Shown piece after piece: positions 1 through 8,065 of a stretch of 20,360 bases of DNA. How positions within the stretch are numbered: position 1 is the stretch's first letter; each line of letters begins with the position of its first letter. Source of the DNA: Gemmatimonadota bacterium (lineage in GTDB: Bacteria > JBHIER01 > G020348925); NCBI GenBank assembly GCA_020348925.1, contig CP070758.1:2275322-2295681 (forward strand), given 5' to 3'. Under the pieces are notes generated by a model that was given only the letters and a program-made list of their open reading frames with translations, was not told the origin of the DNA and did no database searches. A program made the translations under genes and the position numbers.

Positions 1-1791
1 CGGATTACACTCAATAATGTTTGCATACTCTGCTTCTATATAAAGTCTTTCCTTATTAGATGCCTTCTGTGCATAAGTCATGGCCTTTTCATAAGCATTA
101 ATCATCGACTTAGTATCTCCTAGACCACCGTATGAGGACGCAAGAAAAAGATAGGCTACAGCAAAAGTCGAATCGAGCTTGACTGCCTTTTTGAGAAAAT
201 ACCTAGCATCATCATGATAGAATTTCTCCCAATCCTCTCTTCCCCTTAAAAAATAGTTGTAAGCATCCATAGAAGTAGTGGTCACTTCAGCTATCGGTAT
301 CTGAGCAGACTTTATTATACGATCAGATATACCCATTCCTCGAGAGATTTCCCTACTCAATTCATCAATCTGACTGCTCAAAATACTGCTAACGCCTTCA
401 CCTTTTGAACTGGCAGTCTTTACTATGTTTTCTGTATTTAGATCTAGGACTTTCAATTCCATTGTAAAAACATTTCCATTCTTGATGAAGCTTCCCCAGA
501 CAACGGCATCAACACCATCCATATGGCAAAGCTCAATACCCAAACTCCTGTCTATAAACTCTATATCTCCCTTTCCAATCTGTTTTAGGAGATCAAACAG
601 GCGCTCCCAGGTGGTTACCCGGAGATATTTGGATTGCTCAAGGCTTGTAATTAAAAGATTTGGAATAGCTGCTTGCAGATAATCATAAGCTTTATCTCCG
701 GTTTTATTCTCAAAGCTGATAACGGCAATAGACAACGCCTCCGAAACCAACGCTTTTTCAAAAAAAATAGGTTTTAACAAAAAAAATCCCAAAAACAAAA
801 GAATCGCAATTCCAAGCAGTATTTTATTTCTCCTCGGTGAAAGTAAAATTCTTACATACTTTAATATATTCGTTCTATAATAATCCTTTTTACCTACTTG
901 ACGAATCTCTTTTATTATGGATTCTCTTTTGAAAGCTTTCGGAGAAGAATGATCACCTTCCTCTGCTTTTTCCACGAGTCTCTTCAAATCCAATTTTAAT
1001 TCATCAATATGGTGATAGCGATTCACTCTTTCTTTTTCAAGAGTCCTGTTAACAACCTGTTCTAACTTCTGAGATATTCCAGGGCATAGCTTCGATACAG
1101 CTTCAGGTTTAACATTTATAATTTGATAGACTACGATTTGCTCATAGTCTCCTTTGAATGGTAACTCTCCTGTAAGCATCTGATACAATACGACACCCAC
1201 TGACCAAATGTCAGTTCTGTAATCAACCTCATCGCCATGTATTTGTTCAGGTGACATGTAGCATATAGTACCAAGTCTCGATGACTGCTTGGTTATACCA
1301 GACACCCATTTTAACTTCGCCAAACCAAAATCCAATATCTTCACTTGCCCATCTCTGTCAATGAATATATTTCCAGGTTTGATATCACGATGGACGATTC
1401 CGCCTTTATGAGCTTTACTTAATCCTTCACAGATCTGTATGGTGATGCTGAAAATTTCATTGACAGTCAGAGATGGGGAATTTTTCACCCGTTTAGACAT
1501 TTTTTCCTGCAAGGATTCACCTTCAATATATTCCAAAGCAGTGAAAATTTGTTCTTCATACTCCCCGATTTCATATATAGTAATGATATTTGGATGACTG
1601 AGAGCAGCCACCGCCTGAGCTTCACGTTGAAATCGTTCCCGAGCTTCACGATCTGTAGTCAGGTGTGTCGGGAGAAACTTCAGCGCCACGGTGCGTTTTA
1701 GCTTGATATCTTCAGCCTTATAAACCACACCCATACCCCCTTCACCAAGTTTTTCGAGGATTTTATAATGTGAGATGGTTTCGTCAATCAT
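1..1791 (-). CDS. Membrane Ser/Thr protein kinase with TPR-type extracytoplasmic region (partial, C-terminus beyond left edge)
   Basis: Translation from ATG at 1791 gives 597 residues, still open at base 1. Residues 9 to about 275 form a complete Hanks-type kinase: glycine loop GEGGMG (16-21), VALK lysine K38, HRD with catalytic D136, DFG at 154-156 and a GTICYMSPEQ activation-loop end. All catalytic residues are present, so it should phosphorylate Ser/Thr targets in the cytoplasm. One hydrophobic span follows at about 320-340. Next comes a segment beginning SIAVISFENKTGD, as found in kinase/cyclase-TPR fusions, and then helical TPR-like repeats from about 505 to the edge. The Shine-Dalgarno GGGAGG lies 13 nt before the ATG, which is long, but no nearer in-frame start exists. 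The gene is AT-rich compared with the genes to its right. It is divergent from the isomerase cluster. The substrate is unknown. Confidence 0.93.
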   Translation of the reverse strand, partial: MIDETISHYKILEKLGEGGMGVVYKAEDIKLKRTVALKFLPTHLTTDREARERFQREAQAVAALSHPNIITIYEIGEYEEQIFTALEYIEGESLQEKMSKRVKNSPSLTVNEIFSITIQICEGLSKAHKGGIVHRDIKPGNIFIDRDGQVKILDFGLAKLKWVSGITKQSSRLGTICYMSPEQIHGDEVDYRTDIWSVGVVLYQMLTGELPFKGDYEQIVVYQIINVKPEAVSKLCPGISQKLEQVVNRTLEKERVNRYHHIDELKLDLKRLVEKAEEGDHSSPKAFKRESIIKEIRQVGKKDYYRTNILKYVRILLSPRRNKILLGIAILLFLGFFLLKPIFFEKALVSEALSIAVISFENKTGDKAYDYLQAAIPNLLITSLEQSKYLRVTTWERLFDLLKQIGKGDIEFIDRSLGIELCHMDGVDAVVWGSFIKNGNVFTMELKVLDLNTENIVKTASSKGEGVSSILSSQIDELSREISRGMGISDRIIKSAQIPIAEVTTTSMDAYNYFLRGREDWEKFYHDDARYFLKKAVKLDSTFAVAYLFLASSYGGLGDTKSMINAYEKAMTYAQKASNKERLYIEAEYANIIECNP

Positions 1792-2043
1792 AGTTCGATC
1801 AAAACCTCCCTTTGTAGCACATAACCCGGATGATTGTATTCGTAAAGTATTTGTTTTCTTAATAAAAATCAAGAGAAAAAGCAGATTAAAAAGGTGTCCT
1901 TATCGAGGGCTTTGGGATGTTGCCGGATCTCAGACAAAATCAAAACACGTTCAAAGCCTTTGAGTTATACCTATCCCTATTCAGGAAAAGGCCTTTCGAG
2001 CGTCGAGAGTACAGTAAATCAGTCCGAAAAACTGGTTTTTCCC
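1792..2043. other. Divergent intergenic region
   Basis: This gap lies between the divergent kinase and isomerase genes. I see no convincing gene: the two short rightward reading frames here (1775-1963 and 1917-2144) lack ribosome binding sites and resemble no family I know. It must hold the kinase promoter, and it ends at the strong rightward promoter. Confidence 0.5.
1844..1872 (-). promoter_or_regulatory. Weak candidate promoter for the kinase gene
   Basis: On the minus strand, TTGATT (1872-1867) and TACTTT (1849-1844) are separated by 17 nt and lie about 55 nt upstream of the kinase start. Both boxes deviate from consensus and the region is AT-rich, so chance is a real alternative. Confidence 0.25.
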
Positions 2044-2072
2044 TTGACATAGAGCGTTATATTTCGTATAAT
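2044..2072 (+). promoter_or_regulatory. Consensus sigma70-type promoter of the isomerase cluster
   Basis: TTGACA at 2044-2049 and TATAAT at 2067-2072 match both consensus hexamers exactly, with the optimal 17-nt spacer. Transcription would start near 2079-2081, leaving a leader of roughly 85 nt before the first isomerase ATG. This implies strong, housekeeping-sigma-driven expression and suggests that this lineage uses the classical promoter rather than only the Bacteroidetes -33/-7 type. Confidence 0.85.
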
Positions 2073-2166
2073 AAGCCCGCTTATAGTAAGCCCACGGTAG
2101 GGTCTATTGGGCGAAGGTATTGTGCTTTACTTATTGTTCACTGATTTCTATCGGAAGGGAGGAGTC

Positions 2167-2811
2167 ATGAAGTATCATAAGATGTTTCCGCCGTTTGTAG
2201 CGTTAGTCTTTTTCTCTCTCATCCTCTTCGGATGTGCTCAGAAGCAAGAGGAAGCCGGTCAGCCGGCCGCTGAGAAAAAAGCCGAGCCACAAGCAACTGA
2301 AAAAGCAGGGGGGGAGGAGGTGGCCGTGATTGAGACGGACTTCGGACAGATCGTGTTCAAGTTCTACGAAAAAGAAGCCCCGCAGCATACGGCCAACTTT
2401 AAGAAACTGGCCCGGGAAGGCTTTTACGACGGGTGCACCTTCCATCGGGTTATTCCAAATTTTATGATCCAGGGTGGTGATCCTCTGAGCAAAGACGACA
2501 ACCGTTCCAACGATGGCACCGGCGGTCCTGGCTACACCGTACCTGCTGAAATGGGAGTCAAACACACCCGCGGTTCGGTGGCGGCAGCCAGACGAGGCGA
2601 TCAGGTCAATCCGGAAAAAGCCTCGAGCGGTAGTCAGTTCTATATCTGTGTGGTTGACCTCCCCAATCTGGACGCCGCCGGCTACTCCGTCTTCGGACAG
2701 GTTATCGAAGGCATGGACGTGGCGGACAAGATAGTGAATGTCCAAAGGGACCAGAGAGATAATCCGCTTCAAAAAGTCGTTATGAAAAAAGTGTCCATCA
2801 AAAGTCAATAA
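2167..2811 (+). CDS. Cyclophilin-type peptidyl-prolyl cis-trans isomerase lipoprotein (copy 1)
   Basis: This 214-residue exported isomerase catalyses proline cis-trans isomerisation in envelope proteins. The ATG at 2167 is chosen because a near-perfect Shine-Dalgarno (GGAAGGGAGGAG) precedes it and a lipoprotein signal starts there: hydrophobic residues 7-20, lipobox LFGC with Cys23. A TTG 60 nt upstream would bury the signal. A Glu/Ala/Lys-rich linker (24-50) leads to the cyclophilin fold (about 52-212). Family motifs are visible: FHRVIPNFMIQGG with the catalytic Arg94 and the Phe99/Met100/Gln102 pocket, SGSQFYI (154-160) and YSVFGQVIEGM. The Trp found in the human enzyme pocket is absent, as in many bacterial cyclophilins. 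It is the first gene after the consensus promoter and is followed 52 nt later by a close paralogue. Confidence 0.95.
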   Translation: MKYHKMFPPFVALVFFSLILFGCAQKQEEAGQPAAEKKAEPQATEKAGGEEVAVIETDFGQIVFKFYEKEAPQHTANFKKLAREGFYDGCTFHRVIPNFMIQGGDPLSKDDNRSNDGTGGPGYTVPAEMGVKHTRGSVAAARRGDQVNPEKASSGSQFYICVVDLPNLDAAGYSVFGQVIEGMDVADKIVNVQRDQRDNPLQKVVMKKVSIKSQ

Positions 2812-2863
2812 TAAGTTCGAGGAAGACGCTTTTATTCATAAACCGACCAAAGGAATAGCGCCT

Positions 2864-3526
2864 ATGTTAAATCAATTGCGATTTTCAGCCGTCATACTTT
2901 TGCCCGCCTTCACCATCATTCTTTCGAGTTGTTCTCAGAAGCAGATCCATACCGGGCGTCCTGGAACAGAAGACCAGACTCCTGCAACGACAGCAGAACA
3001 AAAGGAAAAGACTGCAGCTGAGTTGAATGAGAGAGAGGTCGCCGTTATCGAAACCGAACTCGGCACGATCGTCTTCGGGTTTTACGACAAGGCGGCCCCA
3101 CAACACACCGCGAATTTCAAGAAACTGGCCCGGGAAGGTTTTTACGACGGCACAACCTTTCACAGAGTCATCCCGAAATTTGTCATACAGGGCGGTAGCC
3201 CCGGCAGCAAGGATGACGACCGATCCAATGACGGTATAGGAGGACCTGGCTATACCATAGAGGCTGAATTCGGGGTGAAACACACCCGTGGGGCGGTCGC
3301 CGCCGCCAGACAGGGGGATGATGTCAATCCCGAAAAGCGCTCGAACGGGAGCCAGTTCTATATCTGCATGAGGGATATCCCTCACCTCGACAGTGCCGGA
3401 TATTCCGTTTTCGGCCAGGTTATCGAAGGCATGGAAGTGGCGGAAAAGATCGTGAGCGTTGACCGGGACGGCAACGACAATCCGCTCCAGCGCGTCGAAA
3501 TGAAGGTGACCATCGAGGCGAGATAG
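2864..3526 (+). CDS. Cyclophilin-type peptidyl-prolyl cis-trans isomerase lipoprotein (copy 2)
   Basis: This 220-residue paralogue of the preceding gene has the same layout: signal, lipobox ILSSC (Cys23), a charged linker to about 57, then the cyclophilin domain. The two share long near-identical runs, such as APQHTANFKKLAREGFYDG, so this is a tandem duplication. Catalytic Arg101 (FHRVIPKF) is kept. The pocket Met of copy 1 is Val107 here, and Gln109 is kept, so substrate preference may have shifted. The linker and signal sequences have diverged far more than the catalytic domain. A purine-rich AAAGGAAT lies upstream of the ATG. No terminator or promoter is visible in the 52-nt gap, so it is probably co-transcribed with copy 1. 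Confidence 0.94.
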   Translation: MLNQLRFSAVILLPAFTIILSSCSQKQIHTGRPGTEDQTPATTAEQKEKTAAELNEREVAVIETELGTIVFGFYDKAAPQHTANFKKLAREGFYDGTTFHRVIPKFVIQGGSPGSKDDDRSNDGIGGPGYTIEAEFGVKHTRGAVAAARQGDDVNPEKRSNGSQFYICMRDIPHLDSAGYSVFGQVIEGMEVAEKIVSVDRDGNDNPLQRVEMKVTIEAR

Positions 3527-3560
3527 ACGTTTATTATATAACACTCAAGAATCCATTAAA

Positions 3561-4841
3561 ATGCGAGAGTTCCGATTCCCCTATGGACGGAAGGAGGTCA
3601 CCTTTTCCCTTCCCGAAGAGAGTGTTCTTGGTGAAATCATCCCCAGAGAAGTCGAAGGGATAGCCGACGTTGAATCGGCCATCCAGGAGGCTTTGATATC
3701 TCCCTTTCAATCACCAGCCCTGAGTAAGATATGCAAGCCTGGGGAAAAGGTGGCCATCGTGGTCTCCGACATCACCCGCCCCTTCCCCGGTCCGCAGGTC
3801 CTACCGATATTGCTGAACGAATTGAATAGAGTAGGTGTCCCTGATGAAGATATCACCGTTGTTTTCGCCCTGGGCGGCCACCGCCGCCACACCAAGGAGG
3901 AGCAGAAGCAGGTCCTGGGCGAAGAAGTTGCCCGACGTGTCCGATATTTTGACAGCTTCTGCGAGGAACAGGAGGACTTTGTCACTATCGGAACAACCAG
4001 CCGGGGCACAAAGGTTGACATTAACAAAAGAGTCGTTGAGGCGGACAGAAAAATCCTGACCGGTATCATCTCCTACCATTACTATTCAGGCTTTACCGGC
4101 GGCAGAAAGGCCGTCGTCCCCGGCATCTCTTCCTTTAATACGATTCAAGCCAACCACAAGCTCCTCCTCCATCCTGAACCCGGAGCAGGCCACAACCCCG
4201 ATGCCTGTTCAGGAAAATTGGAGGGGAACCCGGTTCATGAGGATATGGTTGAGGCCTGCCGTATGCTCAAGCCTGACTTCCTCGTGAACGTCGTCCTCAG
4301 CGGCCATAAGAATATCCTCAGGATTTTCATCGGAGATCCTTACGCCGCCCACGGGGAAGGATGCGCATTTGTCGAAAGCGTCTTCGGCTATCCTATTCGT
4401 GAAAAGGCGGATCTGGTCCTTGTCAGTGCCGGCGGGTTTCCGAAGGACATCAACTACTATCAGGCTCACAAAGCTCTGGATAATGCTTTCTACGCAGCCA
4501 ATAAGGAGGGAGTGATTATTCTTCTCGCAGCCTGTGAAGAGGGGATCGGTCCTGAAAGCTACATGGATTGGGTTCGGATGAATTCGCCCGGGGAAATGGA
4601 ATCGCGTTTGCGAGACTATTTTGAGGTGTCAGGACATAACTGGTATACGACATTTCTGAAAACTGAGCAGGTGCGGATCATACTTGTCTCCACTGTTGAT
4701 CAGAAAGTTGTGGAACAACTCCGTTTCATCCCCGCTCAAACGGTTGATGAAGCCTTAGGAAAAGCTTACGAACTATTAAAACCAGACCCATCAATCTATC
4801 TCATGCCGCAAGGGTATCTGACATTTCCGGTTTTTGAATAA
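3561..4841 (+). CDS. larA: Nickel-pincer lactate racemase family protein (LarA-like)
   Basis: This cytoplasmic protein of 426 residues spans the whole LarA (DUF2088) family length. In Lactobacillus plantarum LarA the nickel pincer nucleotide is bound at Lys184 and His200, with Asp72, Arg75, His108 and His174 in catalysis or binding. Equivalent residues are visible at nearly the same numbers: Asp70 and Arg73 (SDITRP), His107 (GGHRRH), His173 (YHYYSGFTGGRK), Lys183 and His199 (ANHKLLLHP). A nickel-pincer 2-hydroxyacid racemase or epimerase is therefore likely. The substrate cannot be told from sequence, since the family covers many hydroxyacids besides lactate. The cofactor makers LarB, LarC and LarE are not in the window. 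It starts 34 nt after isomerase copy 2, with no good ribosome binding site, which suggests co-transcription. Confidence 0.9.
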   Translation: MREFRFPYGRKEVTFSLPEESVLGEIIPREVEGIADVESAIQEALISPFQSPALSKICKPGEKVAIVVSDITRPFPGPQVLPILLNELNRVGVPDEDITVVFALGGHRRHTKEEQKQVLGEEVARRVRYFDSFCEEQEDFVTIGTTSRGTKVDINKRVVEADRKILTGIISYHYYSGFTGGRKAVVPGISSFNTIQANHKLLLHPEPGAGHNPDACSGKLEGNPVHEDMVEACRMLKPDFLVNVVLSGHKNILRIFIGDPYAAHGEGCAFVESVFGYPIREKADLVLVSAGGFPKDINYYQAHKALDNAFYAANKEGVIILLAACEEGIGPESYMDWVRMNSPGEMESRLRDYFEVSGHNWYTTFLKTEQVRIILVSTVDQKVVEQLRFIPAQTVDEALGKAYELLKPDPSIYLMPQGYLTFPVFE

Positions 4842-4886
4842 TACCTTCTTTGTTTTTTTGGAAAACAAGTTTTACGACACACTGTC

Positions 4887-4908
4887 ATTCCGGCCGGAGT
4901 GCCGGAAT
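4887..4908. repeat. REP-like extragenic palindrome
   Basis: Perfect 8-bp arms ATTCCGGC (4887-4894) and GCCGGAAT (4901-4908) flank a 6-nt loop, within a CTGTCATTCCGG...CCGGAATCTCC context. Dispersed extragenic palindromes of this style occur in many bacterial genomes. No T-run follows directly, so it is more likely a repeat, perhaps stabilising or attenuating mRNA, than a Rho-independent terminator. Confidence 0.6.
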
Positions 4909-4989
4909 CTCCTCGATTCATAAAGGAATTCATACTACAAGTTGCTCGATCAATGCCTTAACAATCGAAAGGAAGTAGGAGCAAGAGTC

Positions 4990-6738
4990 ATGGTGAAAAC
5001 GGCAAGAAGACTGCATGATACAAGGTATCTCATATATTTTCCAATTATTTGCTGTATTTTACTCAACTGTGCTTCACTGAGTAAGTTCATTGGTCTTAAG
5101 AAGGACGGGCCTGTTGAGGCTATCAGCGGCATGGTCGTCTCCGCCCATCCTCTGGCCTCAGAGGTCGGGATACAAATTCTTCAGGAGGGAGGAACCGCCG
5201 TGGACGCTGCCGTGGCCACCGCTTTCGCGTTGGGTGTGGTCGAGCCGTACCATTCCGGGATCGGCGGCGGCGGATTCATGCTCATCCGATTCGCGGAATC
5301 CGGTGAAGTCATCTCCATCGATTTTCGGGAAACAGCCCCGAGTCAAGCCCACCGCGAAACGTATGTTAGAGACGGAGAAGTCGTCGAAGAATGGAGTACG
5401 GTGGGCGCAAAGGCCGCGGCCGTTCCGGGCCTTGTGGCGGGATTGTGTCTGGCTCTGAGGGAATACGGAACACTTTCTCTCGAGCAGGTGTTGTCCGACG
5501 CAGAGCAGTATGCCCGCAGCGGATTCAGGGTTTGGAACGATTATGACCGATACGCTGAGAGTGTGTTGGCGGAGCTTCTTCAACCCGGCGTCGCACCCTT
5601 TCAATTCATTATGGAGAGAGAAAATCCTTCCAAAATCGATCTCTCTGGAGAAGATTATCTTCTGGTGCAAAAGGATTTGGCCAGAACCCTCGGTCTCATA
5701 GCCGAGAAAGGATCGGATGTCTTTTACCGGGGTGAGATAGCGGAAAAAATTGCAGACTGGATGGCAGAGAACAACGGACTCATCACACAGGAGGATTTGG
5801 CATCGTACAGACCGGTTCTGAGAGAACCGGTGCGGGGAACCTACCGGGGATATGAGATCGTCTCCATGCCGCCGCCGACTTCCGGGGGTGTCAACCTCCT
5901 TCAAATGCTCAATATTCTTGAAGGATTCGATCTGAATGCGCTCGGTCACAATTCCCCTGAAACGATCCATCTCATAACCGAAACGATGAAACTTGCCTTT
6001 GCCGACCGTGCCTTTTTCTTAGGTGATCCCGACTTCGTCGATGTCCCGGTAGAAGGACTCATCTCAAAGAAATACGCCGAGGCTCTAAGGAAAAAGATTG
6101 ACCTTCACAAGGCGAGCGAAATTCGAAATCATGGCGAGCCACTGGATTATTCGCAAAAAGGTGGGACAACACATATTTCAGTGATTGATAAGCAGGGCAA
6201 CGTCGTCTCTCTCACCCAGACCATCAATCTGAATTTTGGCGCGAAGGTGGTCGTGCCTGGTACAGGGATTCTGCTCAACAATGAAATGGATGATTTCAGT
6301 CTTCAGCCCGGTGTCCCCAATGCTTATAATCTTATCGGTGGAGAAGCCAATGCGATCGCTCCAGGCAAACGGCCACTGAGCAGTATGGCCCCAACCATTG
6401 TCCTCAAGGATGGAAAGCCTTACATAATTGTTGGAAGCCCTGGTGGGCCCAGAATTATTACGACTGTTCTGCAGGTAATTTCCAACATCATCGACCACGG
6501 TCTCGATATCCAGAAAGCTGTCGATGCTCCGCGTGTCCATCACCAATGGTTACCGGATACACTCATGGTTGAGAAAGGTATTTCTGACGATGTGAAAGAG
6601 CTGTTGATAAAAATGGGGCATGAGGTGCAGCAAGGCGGACCTTTGGGAGCAGCCCAGGGGATCCTCATCGATCCTCAGACCGGAGTATATTACGGTTGGA
6701 GCGACCCGAGGCTTGACGGGAAAGCGGTTGGATATTAA
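4990..6738 (+). CDS. ggt: Gamma-glutamyltransferase, membrane-anchored (lipoprotein-type signal)
   Basis: This 582-residue Ntn-hydrolase cleaves or transfers gamma-glutamyl groups, for example from glutathione, outside the inner membrane. The ATG at 4990 is chosen because AGGAG sits 8 nt upstream; an in-frame TTG at 4942 lacks this. A signal with lipobox ILLNC (Cys27) predicts lipid anchoring. The large subunit begins with the typical GMVVSAHPLAS and GIGGGGFML motifs. The autocleavage site is GG-TTH, with nucleophile Thr393, against Thr391 in Escherichia coli. The small subunit keeps PLSSMAPT and GSPGGPR (482-488), the oxyanion and substrate-binding loops. All key residues are present, so it should self-process and be active. 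It is separated from the larA-like gene by 148 nt containing the REP-like palindrome and ends before a bidirectional terminator. Confidence 0.95.
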   Translation: MVKTARRLHDTRYLIYFPIICCILLNCASLSKFIGLKKDGPVEAISGMVVSAHPLASEVGIQILQEGGTAVDAAVATAFALGVVEPYHSGIGGGGFMLIRFAESGEVISIDFRETAPSQAHRETYVRDGEVVEEWSTVGAKAAAVPGLVAGLCLALREYGTLSLEQVLSDAEQYARSGFRVWNDYDRYAESVLAELLQPGVAPFQFIMERENPSKIDLSGEDYLLVQKDLARTLGLIAEKGSDVFYRGEIAEKIADWMAENNGLITQEDLASYRPVLREPVRGTYRGYEIVSMPPPTSGGVNLLQMLNILEGFDLNALGHNSPETIHLITETMKLAFADRAFFLGDPDFVDVPVEGLISKKYAEALRKKIDLHKASEIRNHGEPLDYSQKGGTTHISVIDKQGNVVSLTQTINLNFGAKVVVPGTGILLNNEMDDFSLQPGVPNAYNLIGGEANAIAPGKRPLSSMAPTIVLKDGKPYIIVGSPGGPRIITTVLQVISNIIDHGLDIQKAVDAPRVHHQWLPDTLMVEKGISDDVKELLIKMGHEVQQGGPLGAAQGILIDPQTGVYYGWSDPRLDGKAVGY

Positions 6739-6770
6739 TCTTAAAAGTGTAGTATCAAAGACAATCAACA

Positions 6771-6790
6771 TTTTGGGATTTCTCCCAAAA
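6771..6790. repeat. Perfect 8-bp hairpin downstream of ggt, part of a dispersed repeat
   Basis: TTTTGGGA (6771-6778) and TCCCAAAA (6783-6790) pair perfectly around a 4-nt loop just after the ggt stop. The hairpin sits inside a longer sequence (about 6765-6829) that has a decayed second copy at about 8066-8107. It may help end or protect the ggt transcript. Confidence 0.55.
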
Positions 6791-6856
6791 ATCAATACTA
6801 CCAGCGTGAATCACAGAAATCAAGACTCACATTCGCAAGTGCTATGAATTACATAA

Positions 6857-6883
6857 AAAAGCCCCGCCAAAGGCGGAGCTTTT
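6857..6883. terminator. Bidirectional Rho-independent terminator between convergent genes
   Basis: AAAAGC (6857-6862) pairs with GCTTTT (6878-6883) and CCGCC with GGCGG, with one C-A mismatch between the two stem blocks and an AAA loop. An A-run on one side and a T-run on the other let it act in both directions, ending the rightward ggt cluster and the leftward exported-protein gene. Confidence 0.88.
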
Positions 6884-6918
6884 AGGACGATTGGGTATAT
6901 AAGTATCAAACCTCTCTG

Positions 6919-7767
6919 CTAATTTCTGTACTCGTATCCCTCATCTTCGTTATAGTAATCCCCCTCCTCTTCTTCCGTCATCATCTGATACTTCATCAGT
7001 TCTAGCAGGGGAATCCTCATGTAATCTTTCGGTATTTGAAATTCAGACTGGGGAATATTCTGCTTTGTTACCTCTGTCACCTCAGTTAGATTGCTTCTAC
7101 CCCACTCATTCATTTCAACAGATCTCATTGGATATCCTTGCTTGAGGAGACTAATATACTCCTCTGAAGTTTCGAAAGACCACTCTCCGCCTGGACCACT
7201 CATTGTTTTCATGAAATGTCCGAATTTTTCAAGATCGACTTCCTCCTGAATATTTACACTTTTGGAAATCCAAACGTATTCTATCACTTCACCGCCAACA
7301 TTCACTTCATATTTCTGACTCAATTGATCTGCTATAGTGACTTTTTCGGAAGTCTCATTCACACTCACTTTCTTATGGTCCTCAAGTACATTTTGTCCAG
7401 TAAAATTCCCCATCTCTTCCATCATACTCTTGTATACTTCTCTCTGGTTTGGAGGTAACTCCTTCAGAGCTTCCTCCATCTGCTGTTTCAGAGCATCCTG
7501 TGTCTCTTTCCAGAACTCGGTAACCGTTCCGGTCCAGTAAGATTCTTTTTCAGGCAGTAAAATAGACATCTCTTCATTATCAAGATCGAAAAGAGTCACA
7601 GATGATGTTTCAACAATCTTGAACCAGTTATTCTGAATGTAATAGTTTTGGTATTCCTGATCTCCATGTTCTAAATTCCCGGTTACTTCCTTGATTATCC
7701 ATCCACCATTTACCTGAGAACAAAATATCACCGAAAAGACCAGTGTAATAAACCACTTCGATTTCAT
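6919..7767 (-). CDS. Exported protein of unknown function (DUF4412-like)
   Basis: The product has 282 residues. Residues 1-22 form a Sec signal peptide (KSKWFITLVFSVIFCSQVNG) without a lipobox, so it is probably soluble or periplasmic. The start is set by AAGGAGAAGG just upstream. The mature part opens with a strand-rich pattern (WFKIVETSSVTLFDLDNEEM, then LLPEKESYWTGT) that resembles DUF4412 proteins, where stored metal- or stress-related roles have been guessed but not shown. A central Glu/Gln-rich helical stretch (about 85-125) follows, and the C-terminus is very acidic (EEEEGDYYNEDEG). I cannot assign a function. The gene is AT-rich, stands alone between two convergent or isolated units, and has a palindrome overlapping its candidate promoter. 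Confidence 0.8.
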   Translation of the reverse strand: MKSKWFITLVFSVIFCSQVNGGWIIKEVTGNLEHGDQEYQNYYIQNNWFKIVETSSVTLFDLDNEEMSILLPEKESYWTGTVTEFWKETQDALKQQMEEALKELPPNQREVYKSMMEEMGNFTGQNVLEDHKKVSVNETSEKVTIADQLSQKYEVNVGGEVIEYVWISKSVNIQEEVDLEKFGHFMKTMSGPGGEWSFETSEEYISLLKQGYPMRSVEMNEWGRSNLTEVTEVTKQNIPQSEFQIPKDYMRIPLLELMKYQMMTEEEEGDYYNEDEGYEYRN

Positions 7768-7857
7768 TTTCCTTCTCCTTGTTGAAAGAGTAATAGATTT
7801 ACATACACGTCTGATATCTTTTTACTATCTTCAATCTTAAATCAATAACTTTCGGTA

Positions 7858-7914
7858 AGTATAATAAAATAGATCGAGAAATTCCTTGACTTTTATCAAA
7901 AAAGAAGGAATTTC
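7858..7914 (-). promoter_or_regulatory. Candidate promoter with overlapping inverted repeat upstream of the DUF4412-like gene
   Basis: On the minus strand a TATACT -10 box (7863-7858) lies about 90 nt upstream of the start codon. Where a -35 box would be, 17 nt further up, there is no TTGACA. Instead one arm of a perfect 10-bp inverted repeat is present: GAAATTCCTT at 7878-7887 and AAGGAATTTC at 7905-7914, with a 17-nt spacer. The arrangement fits a dimeric activator or repressor site. It is an inference from position and symmetry only. Confidence 0.4.
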
Positions 7915-8065
7915 GATTTTTGAGTAGGAAGTATTAGCAGCAGTATATTATCTCAACGGAGGAAAAGATTTAGAGATACATATGAAAAAGAAATTGAGTG
8001 ACTGATCAGTGTATTGATATTCAAATTACAGAATATCACAGATATTATTCAGTCTCGGATATTAA

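Noticed and set aside
2107-2166. Upstream TTG start for the first isomerase
   Set aside because: It would place 20 residues before a complete lipoprotein signal, and the strong Shine-Dalgarno belongs to the ATG at 2167.
7982-8005. Seven-codon frame MKKKLSD resembling the start of an exported protein
   Set aside because: The GGAGGA stretch is about 20 nt away, the frame stops at once, and the following sequence shows no continuation in another frame.
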